From contig NZ_CP068771.1 of NCBI RefSeq assembly GCF_018336935.1, positions 1,364,001 to 1,428,000 on the forward strand: DNA of 64,000 nt. Reading direction: 5' to 3'. The translations under genes and the position numbers were made by a program. This stretch comes from Serratia plymuthica (lineage in GTDB: Bacteria > Pseudomonadota > Gammaproteobacteria > Enterobacterales > Enterobacteriaceae). Numbering within the stretch: position 1 is the first letter of the stretch; every line of letters starts with the position of its first letter. This document shows, one piece after another, positions 8,836-17,718 of this stretch. The notes below the pieces were generated by a model, which made no database searches, was not told the origin of the DNA, and worked only from the letters and a program-made list of their open reading frames with translations.

Positions 8836-10131
8836 ATGAAGATATCACTAAAATCATTTTTCTCATCATATCTTTCATGGTACTTATTTTTTGTTTCTAT
8901 CAGTGGTGTAGTTGCAGTTGTCGGCTATTCCACTAGTAGAACATTAATATTATATAAAGACGTTTTCGCTATACTTATTCCGTCTTTACTTCTGATTTCT
9001 TTTATTGTTTTACGACAAAAAATAGCTGCAAGCTTTCAATATTATTTCATTGTAATAATATTTGCATTAATATTTATCTTCACATTTGTGTTGTTAACTG
9101 TTTTGTTCAGCAGATTTGATGTCCTTAGAACAATCATTCAGTTTAGATTGGAATTATTCATTGCTTTTTCCATATTGACAGGTGCGTTGTTATTAGCGCT
9201 AACCCCTGATGAACAATATGAAATACTGATGAAACTAGTTCGTCTATATATAATTTTAGCTGTCATTAATGCGATTATTACTATTGGTCAGTCGGTTTTT
9301 GCTGAAATAATTTATAGTCTTATTGGTATTAATCCAGGACCAAAATTTACTGAGTTTGGTAAAACTCATGGGCTTCTCTTACGCTCAGTTATGGGGCGAT
9401 TTAGGGCTATCGGGTTATTGACTGGCCCCTTCAGTCTCAGTGAGTATCTATTTTTTGGTATGTTGTTGGTGAGATATGTTCGGCCAAGTAGGCAGTTAAA
9501 ATATATCATCCTGATGGCTGCCGCAATCTATTGCTCAACGTCTAAAACTGCTGCAATTATGACGGGATTATTCCTGGTGTACTTCTTTGCGAGAAAGTTT
9601 TTCTCGGAGCGTTTCAGTCTGTCAGTTACGACATTCGGTACCATAATTGTCTTCATTATTTCTTTCATCATTACTACAGATAAAGATCTCTACCAAAGTA
9701 CGTTTTCACGCGATAATGCTACTGCAGAGAATAGCGTTTTATTCCGAATGCAAAACGTTGAAAAAATAATGAGTAGTCCAAACTATTCTGACTATTATGG
9801 TGCAGGCTATGCGGTAAATGGCAACGCAATGGTTGGCGCAGATAATGCCGATACGGTTGCATTAGACAGTGCTCATATATACATATTATCGAGCTATGGA
9901 AATGTTGGGGTTATTGTCTGCCTGCTATTCTTCCTCATTGCATGTATGTTGATGTTTAAATTTACAATGGAAGGTATGCCAAGTCTCGTTTATCTATATT
10001 GGGTTATATCGTTCTTAGTGAACTTTATGTATAACAACCCAATGCTAAATTATCCGGGATATGCTTTCCCTATTATTATGAGTACATTATTTATATCTTT
10101 AAGACGGTATAAACCTACACCTGCTCATTAA
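8836..10131 (+). CDS. wzy: Wzy-like polysaccharide polymerase, multi-spanning membrane protein
   Basis: Predicted to join lipid-linked repeat units in the periplasm. The 431-residue protein is almost entirely hydrophobic with about ten to eleven membrane segments. A larger polar loop near residues 280-345 holds Arg residues (SRDNATAENSVLFRMQNVEKI), the layout of O-antigen ligase/polymerase family proteins. Sequence identity in this family is low, so the call rests on topology, length and context: it is the only candidate polymerase in a locus that has Wza, Wzb, Wzc and WbaP. A flippase was considered, but the topology and the large loop favour Wzy. Very A/T-rich; starts 1 bp after the preceding stop. 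Confidence 0.78.
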   Translation: MKISLKSFFSSYLSWYLFFVSISGVVAVVGYSTSRTLILYKDVFAILIPSLLLISFIVLRQKIAASFQYYFIVIIFALIFIFTFVLLTVLFSRFDVLRTIIQFRLELFIAFSILTGALLLALTPDEQYEILMKLVRLYIILAVINAIITIGQSVFAEIIYSLIGINPGPKFTEFGKTHGLLLRSVMGRFRAIGLLTGPFSLSEYLFFGMLLVRYVRPSRQLKYIILMAAAIYCSTSKTAAIMTGLFLVYFFARKFFSERFSLSVTTFGTIIVFIISFIITTDKDLYQSTFSRDNATAENSVLFRMQNVEKIMSSPNYSDYYGAGYAVNGNAMVGADNADTVALDSAHIYILSSYGNVGVIVCLLFFLIACMLMFKFTMEGMPSLVYLYWVISFLVNFMYNNPMLNYPGYAFPIIMSTLFISLRRYKPTPAH

Positions 10132-10160
10132 ATAATATTATTGAAGGATCTGCTTTAGTC

Positions 10161-11213
10161 ATGACGATTTATGTAAACGCCCGCTTTCTAACTCAAGAGT
10201 TAACCGGTGTGCAGCGTTTTGCTGAGCAAGTTTCTCTGGCATTAAACATCCGGAGAAACGATTTGATCTTTGTATCGCCGGATGGTGTCCTCCGCAAGGA
10301 TGTTGCGAAGGAATTGAACGTTAAAATTATTTCTGGTGGGACGGGACATAAGTGGGAGCAGGTTGCCTTACCTTCTTTTTTACGCAAGAAAGGGTCCCCT
10401 TTATTGCTTAATTTAGGGAGTACTGCCCCAGTATTTTATAATAATAAAATAATGACACATCATGATGTCACATATAAGCGTTATCCACAGAGCTACTCTC
10501 GTAAATTTAGATTGCTATATAACTCATTGATTCCGCTGATGTTGCGCGGTAGCAAGCATGTTATTACCGTTAGTGAGTTTTCGAAAAACGAGATCGCTAA
10601 GGTATATAGTTTTCCACATGAGAAAATATCTGTGGTTTATAATGCAGTAGGCGCTGATTTTTCTCCGGCCTACGGTGGTGGCAAGGGAAACTACTTTCTT
10701 GCTGTTTCATCACCAAATTATCATAAAAATTTCCATGGCATGATTGAAGCTTTTATTGCTTTGAATAAAGAAAGCAATGTTAAGTTAAAAATCATAGGCA
10801 AAGCCTCTGCCAGTTTTTCTACAATGGATTTCAGCGAATTCCTTTCAACATCCGACAAAGTAGAGTTCATGGGGCGTGTCGACGATTCACAATTAATAGA
10901 ATTATATCAGAACGCCTTGGCTTTTGTTTTTCCTTCGTTCTATGAAGGTTTTGGCTTGCCACCCTTAGAAGCCCAAGCATGTGGCTGTCCTGTTATGTCC
11001 TCTAATCAGGCTTCAATGCCTGAGGTATTAAAAAATAGCGTTTTGTATTTTGATCCTGCAAATATGGATGATATGAAAAATGCTATGAATAAAATGATTT
11101 CAGATACTGAAACTCGAAATAGATTGATCAATGCCGGATATGAGAATAGTAAGAGGTTCTCTTGGGAGGAGTCAGCGCTTAAAGTGAGTAGCTTACTCAA
11201 TTCGTTAAGCTGA
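10161..11213 (+). CDS. Family 4 glycosyltransferase with GVQRF motif
   Basis: A 350-residue GT-B glycosyltransferase. The start VNARFLTQELTGVQRFAEQV is typical of a GT4 branch common in O-antigen clusters that includes mannosyltransferases. SSPNYHKNFHGMIEAF lies near residue 181 and the EX7E motif near 257-270 (FYEGFGLPPLEAQACG). GAAGGAT at 10143-10149 serves as ribosome site before the ATG at 10161. Its last codons are part of a 17-bp tandem duplication described separately. GDP-mannose as donor is possible because manC-manB lies 16 kb downstream, but this is inference. Confidence 0.83.
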   Translation: MTIYVNARFLTQELTGVQRFAEQVSLALNIRRNDLIFVSPDGVLRKDVAKELNVKIISGGTGHKWEQVALPSFLRKKGSPLLLNLGSTAPVFYNNKIMTHHDVTYKRYPQSYSRKFRLLYNSLIPLMLRGSKHVITVSEFSKNEIAKVYSFPHEKISVVYNAVGADFSPAYGGGKGNYFLAVSSPNYHKNFHGMIEAFIALNKESNVKLKIIGKASASFSTMDFSEFLSTSDKVEFMGRVDDSQLIELYQNALAFVFPSFYEGFGLPPLEAQACGCPVMSSNQASMPEVLKNSVLYFDPANMDDMKNAMNKMISDTETRNRLINAGYENSKRFSWEESALKVSSLLNSLS

Positions 11214-11239
11214 ATTACTGTGTAAGCTGAATTACTGTG
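11206..11239. repeat. Perfect 17-bp tandem duplication across a gene end
   Basis: The unit TAAGCTGAATTACTGTG occurs at 11206-11222 and again, directly joined, at 11223-11239. The first copy includes the TGA stop of the preceding glycosyltransferase. No change to any protein results. It looks like a recent slippage duplication. Confidence 0.95.
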
Positions 11240-11298
11240 ATTGATCCAGTTTTAGTTCGCCATGAACTTTGAAAGAATAATGTAGAACGGAGATATGT

Positions 11299-12456
11299 AT
11301 GCTGGATAAAGATGTTAGTATTGGGGTCGTTATGGACTGGTTGGTAACTTATGCCGGTGCCGAGAAAGTTGTAGAAGAGTTTATCAGGGTGTACCCCGAT
11401 GTTGAGCTTTATTCCGTCGTTGATTTTCTTTCTGATGAGTCGCGGAAAAAATTTAATAATAAAAGTGCAAAAACTACATTTATTCAAAAATTACCTAAAG
11501 CCAAAAAAAATTATCAAAAATATTTGCCGTTAATGCCAGTTGCAGTTGAACAATTGGATGTATCTGGACACGATATTATTCTCTCAAGTAGTCACGCTGT
11601 CGCCAAGGGGGTATTGACAGGTCCAGATCAACTGCATATAAGCTATGTCCATTCTCCTATTCGCTATGCATGGGATTTGCAACATCAATACCTTAGAGAG
11701 GCCAATTTGGATAAAGGTCTCAAAGGGATGCTGGCAAAATGGTTATTACATAAAATTCGCATGTGGGATTATCGAACGGCAAATGGAGTCGATCATTTTA
11801 TTGCGAATTCACAGTTTATTGCACGCAGAATTAAAAAAGTTTACGGGCGACATGCTGATGTTATATACCCCCCTGTTGATGTCGAGCGTTTTGAACTCTG
11901 TGAAAAGAAAGACGACTTTTATTTCACGGCATCTCGGATGGTTCCTTACAAACGCATAGATCTTATAGTTGAAGCATTTAGCGCTATGCCAGATAAGAAG
12001 TTGATAGTAATTGGCGATGGCTCTGAAATGAAGAAGATAAAATCCAAAGCTGCTCCAAATGTAGAGATCTTGGGATACCAGGAAAATGATATATTGCAAG
12101 ACCATATGCGAAGGGCCAAGGCGTTTGTCTTTGCTGCTGAAGAAGATTTTGGCATCACTGCAGTAGAAGCGCAGGCATGCGGTACACCTGTCATTGCTTA
12201 TGGCAAAGGTGGAGCGCTTGAAACGGTGCGGCCGTATGGTTGTGATAAACCAACAGGGCTTTTTTTCAAGCAACAAACTGTGGCTTCGGTAGTTGATGCA
12301 GTCGAACTATTTGAAAGTATCAGTGATCAATTTCTTCCTCAGGATTGCCGGACGCATGCATTGAAATTCTCTGCTGAACGCTTTAGAGTTGAACTCTCTC
12401 AATATGTAAATGATAAGTGGATAGACTTTAATAAATCTAAAACTATAAGTTATTAA
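11299..12456 (+). CDS. Family 4 glycosyltransferase, WbaZ/WbdB-like
   Basis: A 385-residue GT-B enzyme. The N-terminus VVMDWLVTYAGAEKVVEEFIRVYP and the later HSPIRYAWDLQHQYL are characteristic of a mannosyltransferase-rich GT4 group found in O-antigen loci. The C-terminal domain shows ASRMVPYKRIDLIVEAF near residue 212 and an EX7E motif in EEDFGITAVEAQACGTP near 281-297. It is the last gene before a 271-bp gap that precedes wbaP. Mannose specificity is suggested by family resemblance and by manC-manB in the window; it is not proven by any residue I can see. Confidence 0.83.
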   Translation: MLDKDVSIGVVMDWLVTYAGAEKVVEEFIRVYPDVELYSVVDFLSDESRKKFNNKSAKTTFIQKLPKAKKNYQKYLPLMPVAVEQLDVSGHDIILSSSHAVAKGVLTGPDQLHISYVHSPIRYAWDLQHQYLREANLDKGLKGMLAKWLLHKIRMWDYRTANGVDHFIANSQFIARRIKKVYGRHADVIYPPVDVERFELCEKKDDFYFTASRMVPYKRIDLIVEAFSAMPDKKLIVIGDGSEMKKIKSKAAPNVEILGYQENDILQDHMRRAKAFVFAAEEDFGITAVEAQACGTPVIAYGKGGALETVRPYGCDKPTGLFFKQQTVASVVDAVELFESISDQFLPQDCRTHALKFSAERFRVELSQYVNDKWIDFNKSKTISY

Positions 12457-12727
12457 TTGGAATTCCTTAATTTTATTTATTGATGTTAGATTGTTATGGC
12501 TGAGGTTTAATAGCTTATCTCGCGAGAATTATACCAAAGGTGTATTTGAGGTTAAATAATAGTCGCGCTGTGTGGTTCGAATATTTACCCTGTGGTTAAT
12601 TAAGTATTGAATTATGCAGGAGTGTTGAACTAACACAAATGGGGATGGACACGGTCCTTAATGCTTTTTGCGTACGATAATTTAACATAAACTGTTAGAT
12701 AGCTGCGATGGCAACTACTCGCAAATC

Positions 12728-14173
12728 ATGAGAAAATCAATGAAGCAGACTAATTCACTGTTCAGTAATATAACGGCGAAGTTAATGCTTGCCGTATCTG
12801 ATATATTATTTTTCAATATGTCAATTTATCTGGCATATTTCTTTATTAATGAGGTTATGGGGGGGATTGATGAGTTTCTTCCTCCTGAAGAATTTAGCGT
12901 TCGGATACTTGCACAATTTATATTGTCACTCGCTTGTGTATTCTGGTTCTGGACGAGACTGCGTCACTATACCTATCGCAAGCCATTTTGGTTTGAGCTA
13001 AAGGAAATTATCCGTACTTTACTGATTTTTGCTGTCCTCGACCTGGCTTTGGTTGCCTTCTCAAAGTGGCACTTCTCACGTTATGTGTGGATGTTCGCTT
13101 GGGGAATCATGATCGTCCTGGTTCCATTAGGACGTGCCATGACTAAAAAATTGCTGAACCGGATGGGAATGTGGAAGAAGCAAACGGTGATCATTGGGTC
13201 TGGAAAAAACGCATTCGAGGCCTATGCGGCGTTGCAAAGTGAAGAGGTGCTAGGTTTTGATGTAGTTGCTTTTGTGTGTGTCGATGCACCCTGCGAAGAC
13301 AGCCATGAAAGTGTCCCTGTCATCACAAGTGAGCAGGAACTCTGGAATTGTACTGATACTGAGAATACACAATTTATTGTAGCTTTGGAGTTTGAGCAGC
13401 ACGCATTGCGGGATTGGTGGCTTAAAAATCTCGCCAAACATGATTGCCGCTCAGTTTCTGTGATTCCAACTCTGCGTGGCGTACCGTTGTATGGTACAGA
13501 TATGAGCTTCATTTTCAGTCATGAGGTGATGATTCTACGCGTCAACAATAATTTGGCAAAGCGTTCTTCGCGTATTATTAAGCGTGCGTTTGACATTATC
13601 GGCTCGCTACTAATCATGTTGATGCTATCACCGGTGCTGTGCATCCTGACTTTTTTGGTTTCAAGAGGTGGTGGCAAACCGATATATGGTCATGAACGAG
13701 TTGGGCATAACGGCAAGAAATTTAAGTGTCTTAAGTTTCGCTCTATGGTATTGAATTCAAAAGATGTTCTTGAAGAGCTATTAGCTAAAGATCCGGATGC
13801 ACGTGCTGAGTGGGACAAAGATTTCAAATTGAAAAATGATCCTCGCATCACTCGGGTTGGGGCTTTTATTCGTAAAACCAGTCTCGATGAGCTTCCTCAG
13901 CTCTGGAATGTGTTTCGGGGCGAGATGAGTTTAGTCGGACCGAGACCAATCATCGAAGCTGAGTTAGAACGTTATGCTGGCGATGTTGATTATTACCTGA
14001 TGGCAAAACCGGGTATGACAGGTCTTTGGCAGGTAAGTGGCCGTAATGATATTGATTACGATACGCGTGTCTACTTCGATTCTTGGTATGTCAAAAATTG
14101 GGCTTTGTGGAATGATATCGCAATATTGTTCAAGACAATTTCTGTTGTTCTAAAACGTGATGGTGCATATTAG
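12728..14173 (+). CDS. wbaP: Undecaprenyl-phosphate sugar-1-phosphate transferase, WbaP type
   Basis: Starts repeat-unit synthesis by moving a hexose-1-phosphate (galactose for WbaP, glucose for WcaJ) from the UDP-sugar to undecaprenyl phosphate at the inner membrane. The 481-residue protein has four to five N-terminal membrane helices, a Rossmann-like middle domain (VIIGSGKNAFEAY near residue 155), a further membrane helix near 295, and the catalytic polyprenyl-glycosylphosphotransferase domain with KFRSM, SLDELPQLWNVFRGEMSLVG and GMTGLWQVSGR. Galactose versus glucose cannot be settled by eye; the overall resemblance is to WbaP. A second ATG lies at 12740, and neither start has a clear ribosome site. 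The 271-bp A/T-rich gap upstream may carry its own promoter. Confidence 0.87.
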   Translation: MRKSMKQTNSLFSNITAKLMLAVSDILFFNMSIYLAYFFINEVMGGIDEFLPPEEFSVRILAQFILSLACVFWFWTRLRHYTYRKPFWFELKEIIRTLLIFAVLDLALVAFSKWHFSRYVWMFAWGIMIVLVPLGRAMTKKLLNRMGMWKKQTVIIGSGKNAFEAYAALQSEEVLGFDVVAFVCVDAPCEDSHESVPVITSEQELWNCTDTENTQFIVALEFEQHALRDWWLKNLAKHDCRSVSVIPTLRGVPLYGTDMSFIFSHEVMILRVNNNLAKRSSRIIKRAFDIIGSLLIMLMLSPVLCILTFLVSRGGGKPIYGHERVGHNGKKFKCLKFRSMVLNSKDVLEELLAKDPDARAEWDKDFKLKNDPRITRVGAFIRKTSLDELPQLWNVFRGEMSLVGPRPIIEAELERYAGDVDYYLMAKPGMTGLWQVSGRNDIDYDTRVYFDSWYVKNWALWNDIAILFKTISVVLKRDGAY

Positions 14174-14250
14174 TTTTGATCAATGTATGCAAAAAATGGG
14201 AGTGGCAATGCTAATGCTACCGACGATTTTACATATTTTGAGGGTATAAA

Positions 14251-16233
14251 ATGGAAGTGGTAAGTAGTTCAAGAAGTGATTATAGACGAGATATAGATGG
14301 GTTACGTGCACTGGCCATACTTTTAGTCGTTGCATTCCATTCCGGAATTAAATTTCTAAAGGGTGGATTCATTGGCGTAGATGTCTTTTTTGTTATTTCT
14401 GGTTTCCTAATAGGAGGGATTATTTACAGTGAAATGCTGGTGAGTAAATTCTCCTACAAAACTTTTTATGTCAGAAGAATAAAGAGAATCGCTCCGGCAT
14501 TGTTCGGGATGTTGGTGATTTGCACTCTAATTGCTTATTTTCTTTTATCACCGGATGAGTATAGACTATTTTCCATATACTCAATATCAACTTTGGCTTC
14601 TGTTCCAAATATAATTTTGTGGTGGAAGGTGGATTATTTCTCAGCCTCGTCTGATTATAATCCACTATTGATGACTTGGTCTTTAGGTGTTGAGGAACAA
14701 TTTTATATTGTATTCCCTGTTGTACTTGCGGTTATATTTAAGTTCAGACAGCATGTTGTTGGTTTACTTGTTGTCGGAGTTATATTTTCTTTGGCGCTGA
14801 GTGCCGTTATTACTAAGCTCTATCCATTAGCTGCTTTCTATTTACTACCAACCAGAGCATGGGAAATGGGCGCTGGGGCCGTTTTAGGTATTTTATTTAA
14901 ACAAAATAAAATACCACCAATTAATAAATGGCTCAAGGAGCTGCTTTTCTTCATTGGGTTTGTTGTTATTATTTATGCGGCTCTTACTTTTAATAAGTTT
15001 ACAGAGTTTCCAGGTACAGCTGCTATAATTCCTGTTGTAGGCTCCTTACTGCTTATTCTTGGCAATGGCCAGCTCAGTAAATTGCTTTTTTGCAACAGAT
15101 TTATGGTATTTATCGGTTTGGTGTCATATTCGTGGTATCTCTGGCATTGGCCCCTACTGAGTTTTGCCCGTTTGTCTGTTAATGGTGCGTTACCTTGGTA
15201 TCTTGGTGTATCCATTTCAGTATTGGCCCTGGCTATCTCTTACTTGTCATATTTGTTTATTGAAACACCATTCAGACGAAAAAGCAGTTTTTCACAAAGC
15301 AAGATCATTTATGGTTATGTGGCCATAACTGCTGTGCTTGTCGTTCCTTTATTACTTTTATTCCTTTCTTCTGGTGCACCTTATCGTGTGAGCGAATTGG
15401 TAAATAATAATGAAAGTGATAAGAATATTGGAGTAAGGGATCCTTGTCTGATGGGGTATGGTGTTAGTTCTTTCAATAAAATTTCTGAATGCATCCCCCA
15501 AGATAAATCAACACCTGGTATAGCATTGCTAGGCGATAGCCATTCAGCTGCACTGAGAGGTGGGGTTGAGCAACTTAGTCGAAAAAATGGACTTGTCGTT
15601 TATCAATTAACGAAAGCCTCTTGTCCTATGCTGCTCGGGACCTCACGAGTTATTAATTCCATCCCCGCTCATCGCAGCGAATGCAGTAAGTATAATACGG
15701 AAGCATTAAATTATGTTCTTAATAACAAATCGATAAAGACAGTCTTACTAGCTGGCTATTGGGATACAGGGCTTCTGGTTTCTGCCGGTGGTTATGCCAG
15801 AGATGGTGCGGCGGTCGGCAGTAAAAAGGATGCTGAAGAATCATTCAAAGCTGGTTTGGACAATGTCATAAAAAAATTAACTGATAATGGAAAGAAAGTT
15901 ATAGTACTCAATGATGTTCCAGTTATCAGGTTTGACGTCATTAAAAAAATAAATATTGATCAGATTCCTTTCAGAAGGTATGTGAACAGCCTGCTGGAAA
16001 AGAACTCTAATGATACGGACTACACAACTCAAGTTGTGACCAAAGACAGTAATATTGTCGAGGTGTTACGTAGCGTGCAAGGAAATGGTGTAACTTATTA
16101 TGATATGGATAAGAATCTTTGTGATCACAATGGATGTCGTTTCCGTATGAATGGTCGTGCATTCTATTATGATATCCAGCACCTTACTGCATTAGGTGGG
16201 GAGTATGCATTGAAGGGATTGCCAATTAAATGA
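14251..16233 (+). CDS. Membrane acyltransferase with C-terminal SGNH domain (OafA/YrhL family)
   Basis: Likely O-acetyltransferase that decorates the capsule repeat unit. The 660 residues begin with an acyltransferase-3 domain of about ten membrane helices: YRRDIDGLRALAILLVVAFH with the catalytic His near residue 31, then GGFIGVDVFFVISGFLIGGII. A periplasmic SGNH-like domain follows, with the Ser motif LLGDSHSAALRGG near residue 425 and the Asp-x-x-His pair in YYDIQHLTALGGEYAL near the end. This two-domain form is typical of O-antigen and peptidoglycan acetyltransferases. A TGAGGGT at 14238-14244 precedes the ATG. The acyl donor and target sugar are not known. Confidence 0.87.
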   Translation: MEVVSSSRSDYRRDIDGLRALAILLVVAFHSGIKFLKGGFIGVDVFFVISGFLIGGIIYSEMLVSKFSYKTFYVRRIKRIAPALFGMLVICTLIAYFLLSPDEYRLFSIYSISTLASVPNIILWWKVDYFSASSDYNPLLMTWSLGVEEQFYIVFPVVLAVIFKFRQHVVGLLVVGVIFSLALSAVITKLYPLAAFYLLPTRAWEMGAGAVLGILFKQNKIPPINKWLKELLFFIGFVVIIYAALTFNKFTEFPGTAAIIPVVGSLLLILGNGQLSKLLFCNRFMVFIGLVSYSWYLWHWPLLSFARLSVNGALPWYLGVSISVLALAISYLSYLFIETPFRRKSSFSQSKIIYGYVAITAVLVVPLLLLFLSSGAPYRVSELVNNNESDKNIGVRDPCLMGYGVSSFNKISECIPQDKSTPGIALLGDSHSAALRGGVEQLSRKNGLVVYQLTKASCPMLLGTSRVINSIPAHRSECSKYNTEALNYVLNNKSIKTVLLAGYWDTGLLVSAGGYARDGAAVGSKKDAEESFKAGLDNVIKKLTDNGKKVIVLNDVPVIRFDVIKKINIDQIPFRRYVNSLLEKNSNDTDYTTQVVTKDSNIVEVLRSVQGNGVTYYDMDKNLCDHNGCRFRMNGRAFYYDIQHLTALGGEYALKGLPIK

Positions 16234-16318
16234 TCTTGAGTAGGGGATCATTCGCAGGCTAGATGAGTAACGCCATTTGCTGTGAATGCTCTCCTTTTTA
16301 TTTATTGGAGATTTTACC

Positions 16319-17635
16319 ATGTCACAGATATTTTATAAGATTAGAAGGTCATTTTTACATTTTCTAGTAATGTTCGGTTTGACGAGTGCCCTTTTTTTTT
16401 CCTTTTATGCATCGGCCTTTGAAATTGGCATACACAGTCACTTTCGTCGCTATTCTCAACCTAGCGATTATTATTTGAAACAAATTCGTGATCTTGGTTT
16501 CAATTCTTTCCGCAGTGATTATCTTTGGGAGGGTATGGAAGAGAAAAAGGGAACACTAGCTGTTAGTCCATCGCTAAGCCGTGAAGATGCTGCTTTCCAT
16601 GATGGCGCAAAATACGGTCTGAGTGGATTAGCTGTATTGGCTTATGGTAACCGGCTCTATGATCCTTCAGGGTATCCCACAACTCCAGATGCTATCAAGG
16701 CGTATGCGAATTATGTCTACTGGTCAGCGACACGACTTAAAGGGAAGGTCAAATATTACGAAGTGTGGAACGAATGGGTTAATGGGACCGGAATACAGAC
16801 CCGCCCTCTTAAAGTTCCTCCACCTGAGGTCTTTGTGGAGATAGTGAAACAGGCGTCTATGGCTATCAAACGTGCAGACCCTAATGCCATTGTTGTTGCC
16901 GGTTCTATTAGTCCCTTTAGTAAACGTGATACTGAGTGGTTTAATCAAGTGCTTTCTCTCGGCGTCTTGAAGTACTTGGATGGTGTTTCTATCCATCCAT
17001 ACTCCTACAAGGACGGTAATTATAAGCTACGTTCTGCTGAAGGGAACTTGGCGGGGATCGACGCTTTTGAGGCTAAATTAAGTAAGCTAGCGGGGCGTGC
17101 TGTACCGATATATATCACTGAGAATGGTATACCAACGTATACCGGGAACGGTGGGTTGTCCGGTAATGACGTTGCCCAATATGTCATTAAATATACCTTG
17201 CTAGCCAAAACCAGGGATTATATCAAAGGTATTTGGTGGTACGATCTGATTGATGACGGTAATCGCGATCACGTAAATGAGGATCGTTTTGGGTTTTATG
17301 CTCAGGGAGGACAACGGAAGCCCGCAGCAGATTACTATCAGAAAATTGCAGATGTGGCGAAAAACTATCAGGTCCAACAGTATAAAGTGGACAGCAATGG
17401 GGTAGTAAATATTATTTTAAAGAGCCCGGAGGGCAAGTATGCCGCTTTAAAGTGGCAGGAAGTCATTCCGAAGAAAGAGTCCTTGATTGATAGCGGTTTG
17501 AGCAAGCTAAAATCCTCCAACAGAATTTCCGGAGGTGACGTAATGTTGATTGAGAGTAAAGACAGTGCTACTCCAATGCGTACGGACGGCGTGCCTCTTT
17601 TGATTCGTTCTTCAAAGCCAATTACACTTCAGTAA
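16319..17635 (+). CDS. Secreted glycoside hydrolase, GH39-like (PslG-type)
   Basis: Predicted periplasmic or exported glycosidase of the clan GH-A (TIM barrel) kind. From the ATG at 16319, with GGAG at 16307-16310, the product is 438 residues and starts with a signal peptide (basic SQIFYKIRR, hydrophobic FLVMFGLTSALFFSFY, then ASAFE). The two catalytic Glu candidates are in YYEVWNEWVNG, acid/base, near residue 148, and in IYITENGIPTY, nucleophile, near 260. An aromatic stretch GIWWYDLIDD lies on the expected final strand. Endoglycosidases in export loci (PslG in Pseudomonas Psl) trim or release the polymer; that role is inferred from position as last gene of the capsule locus. A start at 16286 would place the signal peptide internally. 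Confidence 0.8.
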   Translation: MSQIFYKIRRSFLHFLVMFGLTSALFFSFYASAFEIGIHSHFRRYSQPSDYYLKQIRDLGFNSFRSDYLWEGMEEKKGTLAVSPSLSREDAAFHDGAKYGLSGLAVLAYGNRLYDPSGYPTTPDAIKAYANYVYWSATRLKGKVKYYEVWNEWVNGTGIQTRPLKVPPPEVFVEIVKQASMAIKRADPNAIVVAGSISPFSKRDTEWFNQVLSLGVLKYLDGVSIHPYSYKDGNYKLRSAEGNLAGIDAFEAKLSKLAGRAVPIYITENGIPTYTGNGGLSGNDVAQYVIKYTLLAKTRDYIKGIWWYDLIDDGNRDHVNEDRFGFYAQGGQRKPAADYYQKIADVAKNYQVQQYKVDSNGVVNIILKSPEGKYAALKWQEVIPKKESLIDSGLSKLKSSNRISGGDVMLIESKDSATPMRTDGVPLLIRSSKPITLQ

Positions 17636-17651
17636 ACATTGTTCTAAAAAC

Positions 17652-17684
17652 AAAAGGCCACCTTATAAGAAGGTGGCCTTTTAC
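17652..17684 (+). terminator. Rho-independent terminator of the capsule locus
   Basis: A 13-bp perfect stem (17652-17664 with 17670-17682) around the loop ATAAG, with AAAAGGCCACC paired to GGTGGCCTTTT, lies 16 bp after the hydrolase stop. The A- and T-rich flanks could allow termination in both directions. Confidence 0.9.
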
Positions 17685-17718
17685 TTTGATCCCTTCCCAA
17701 TATCGGTATCAGGCTAAA

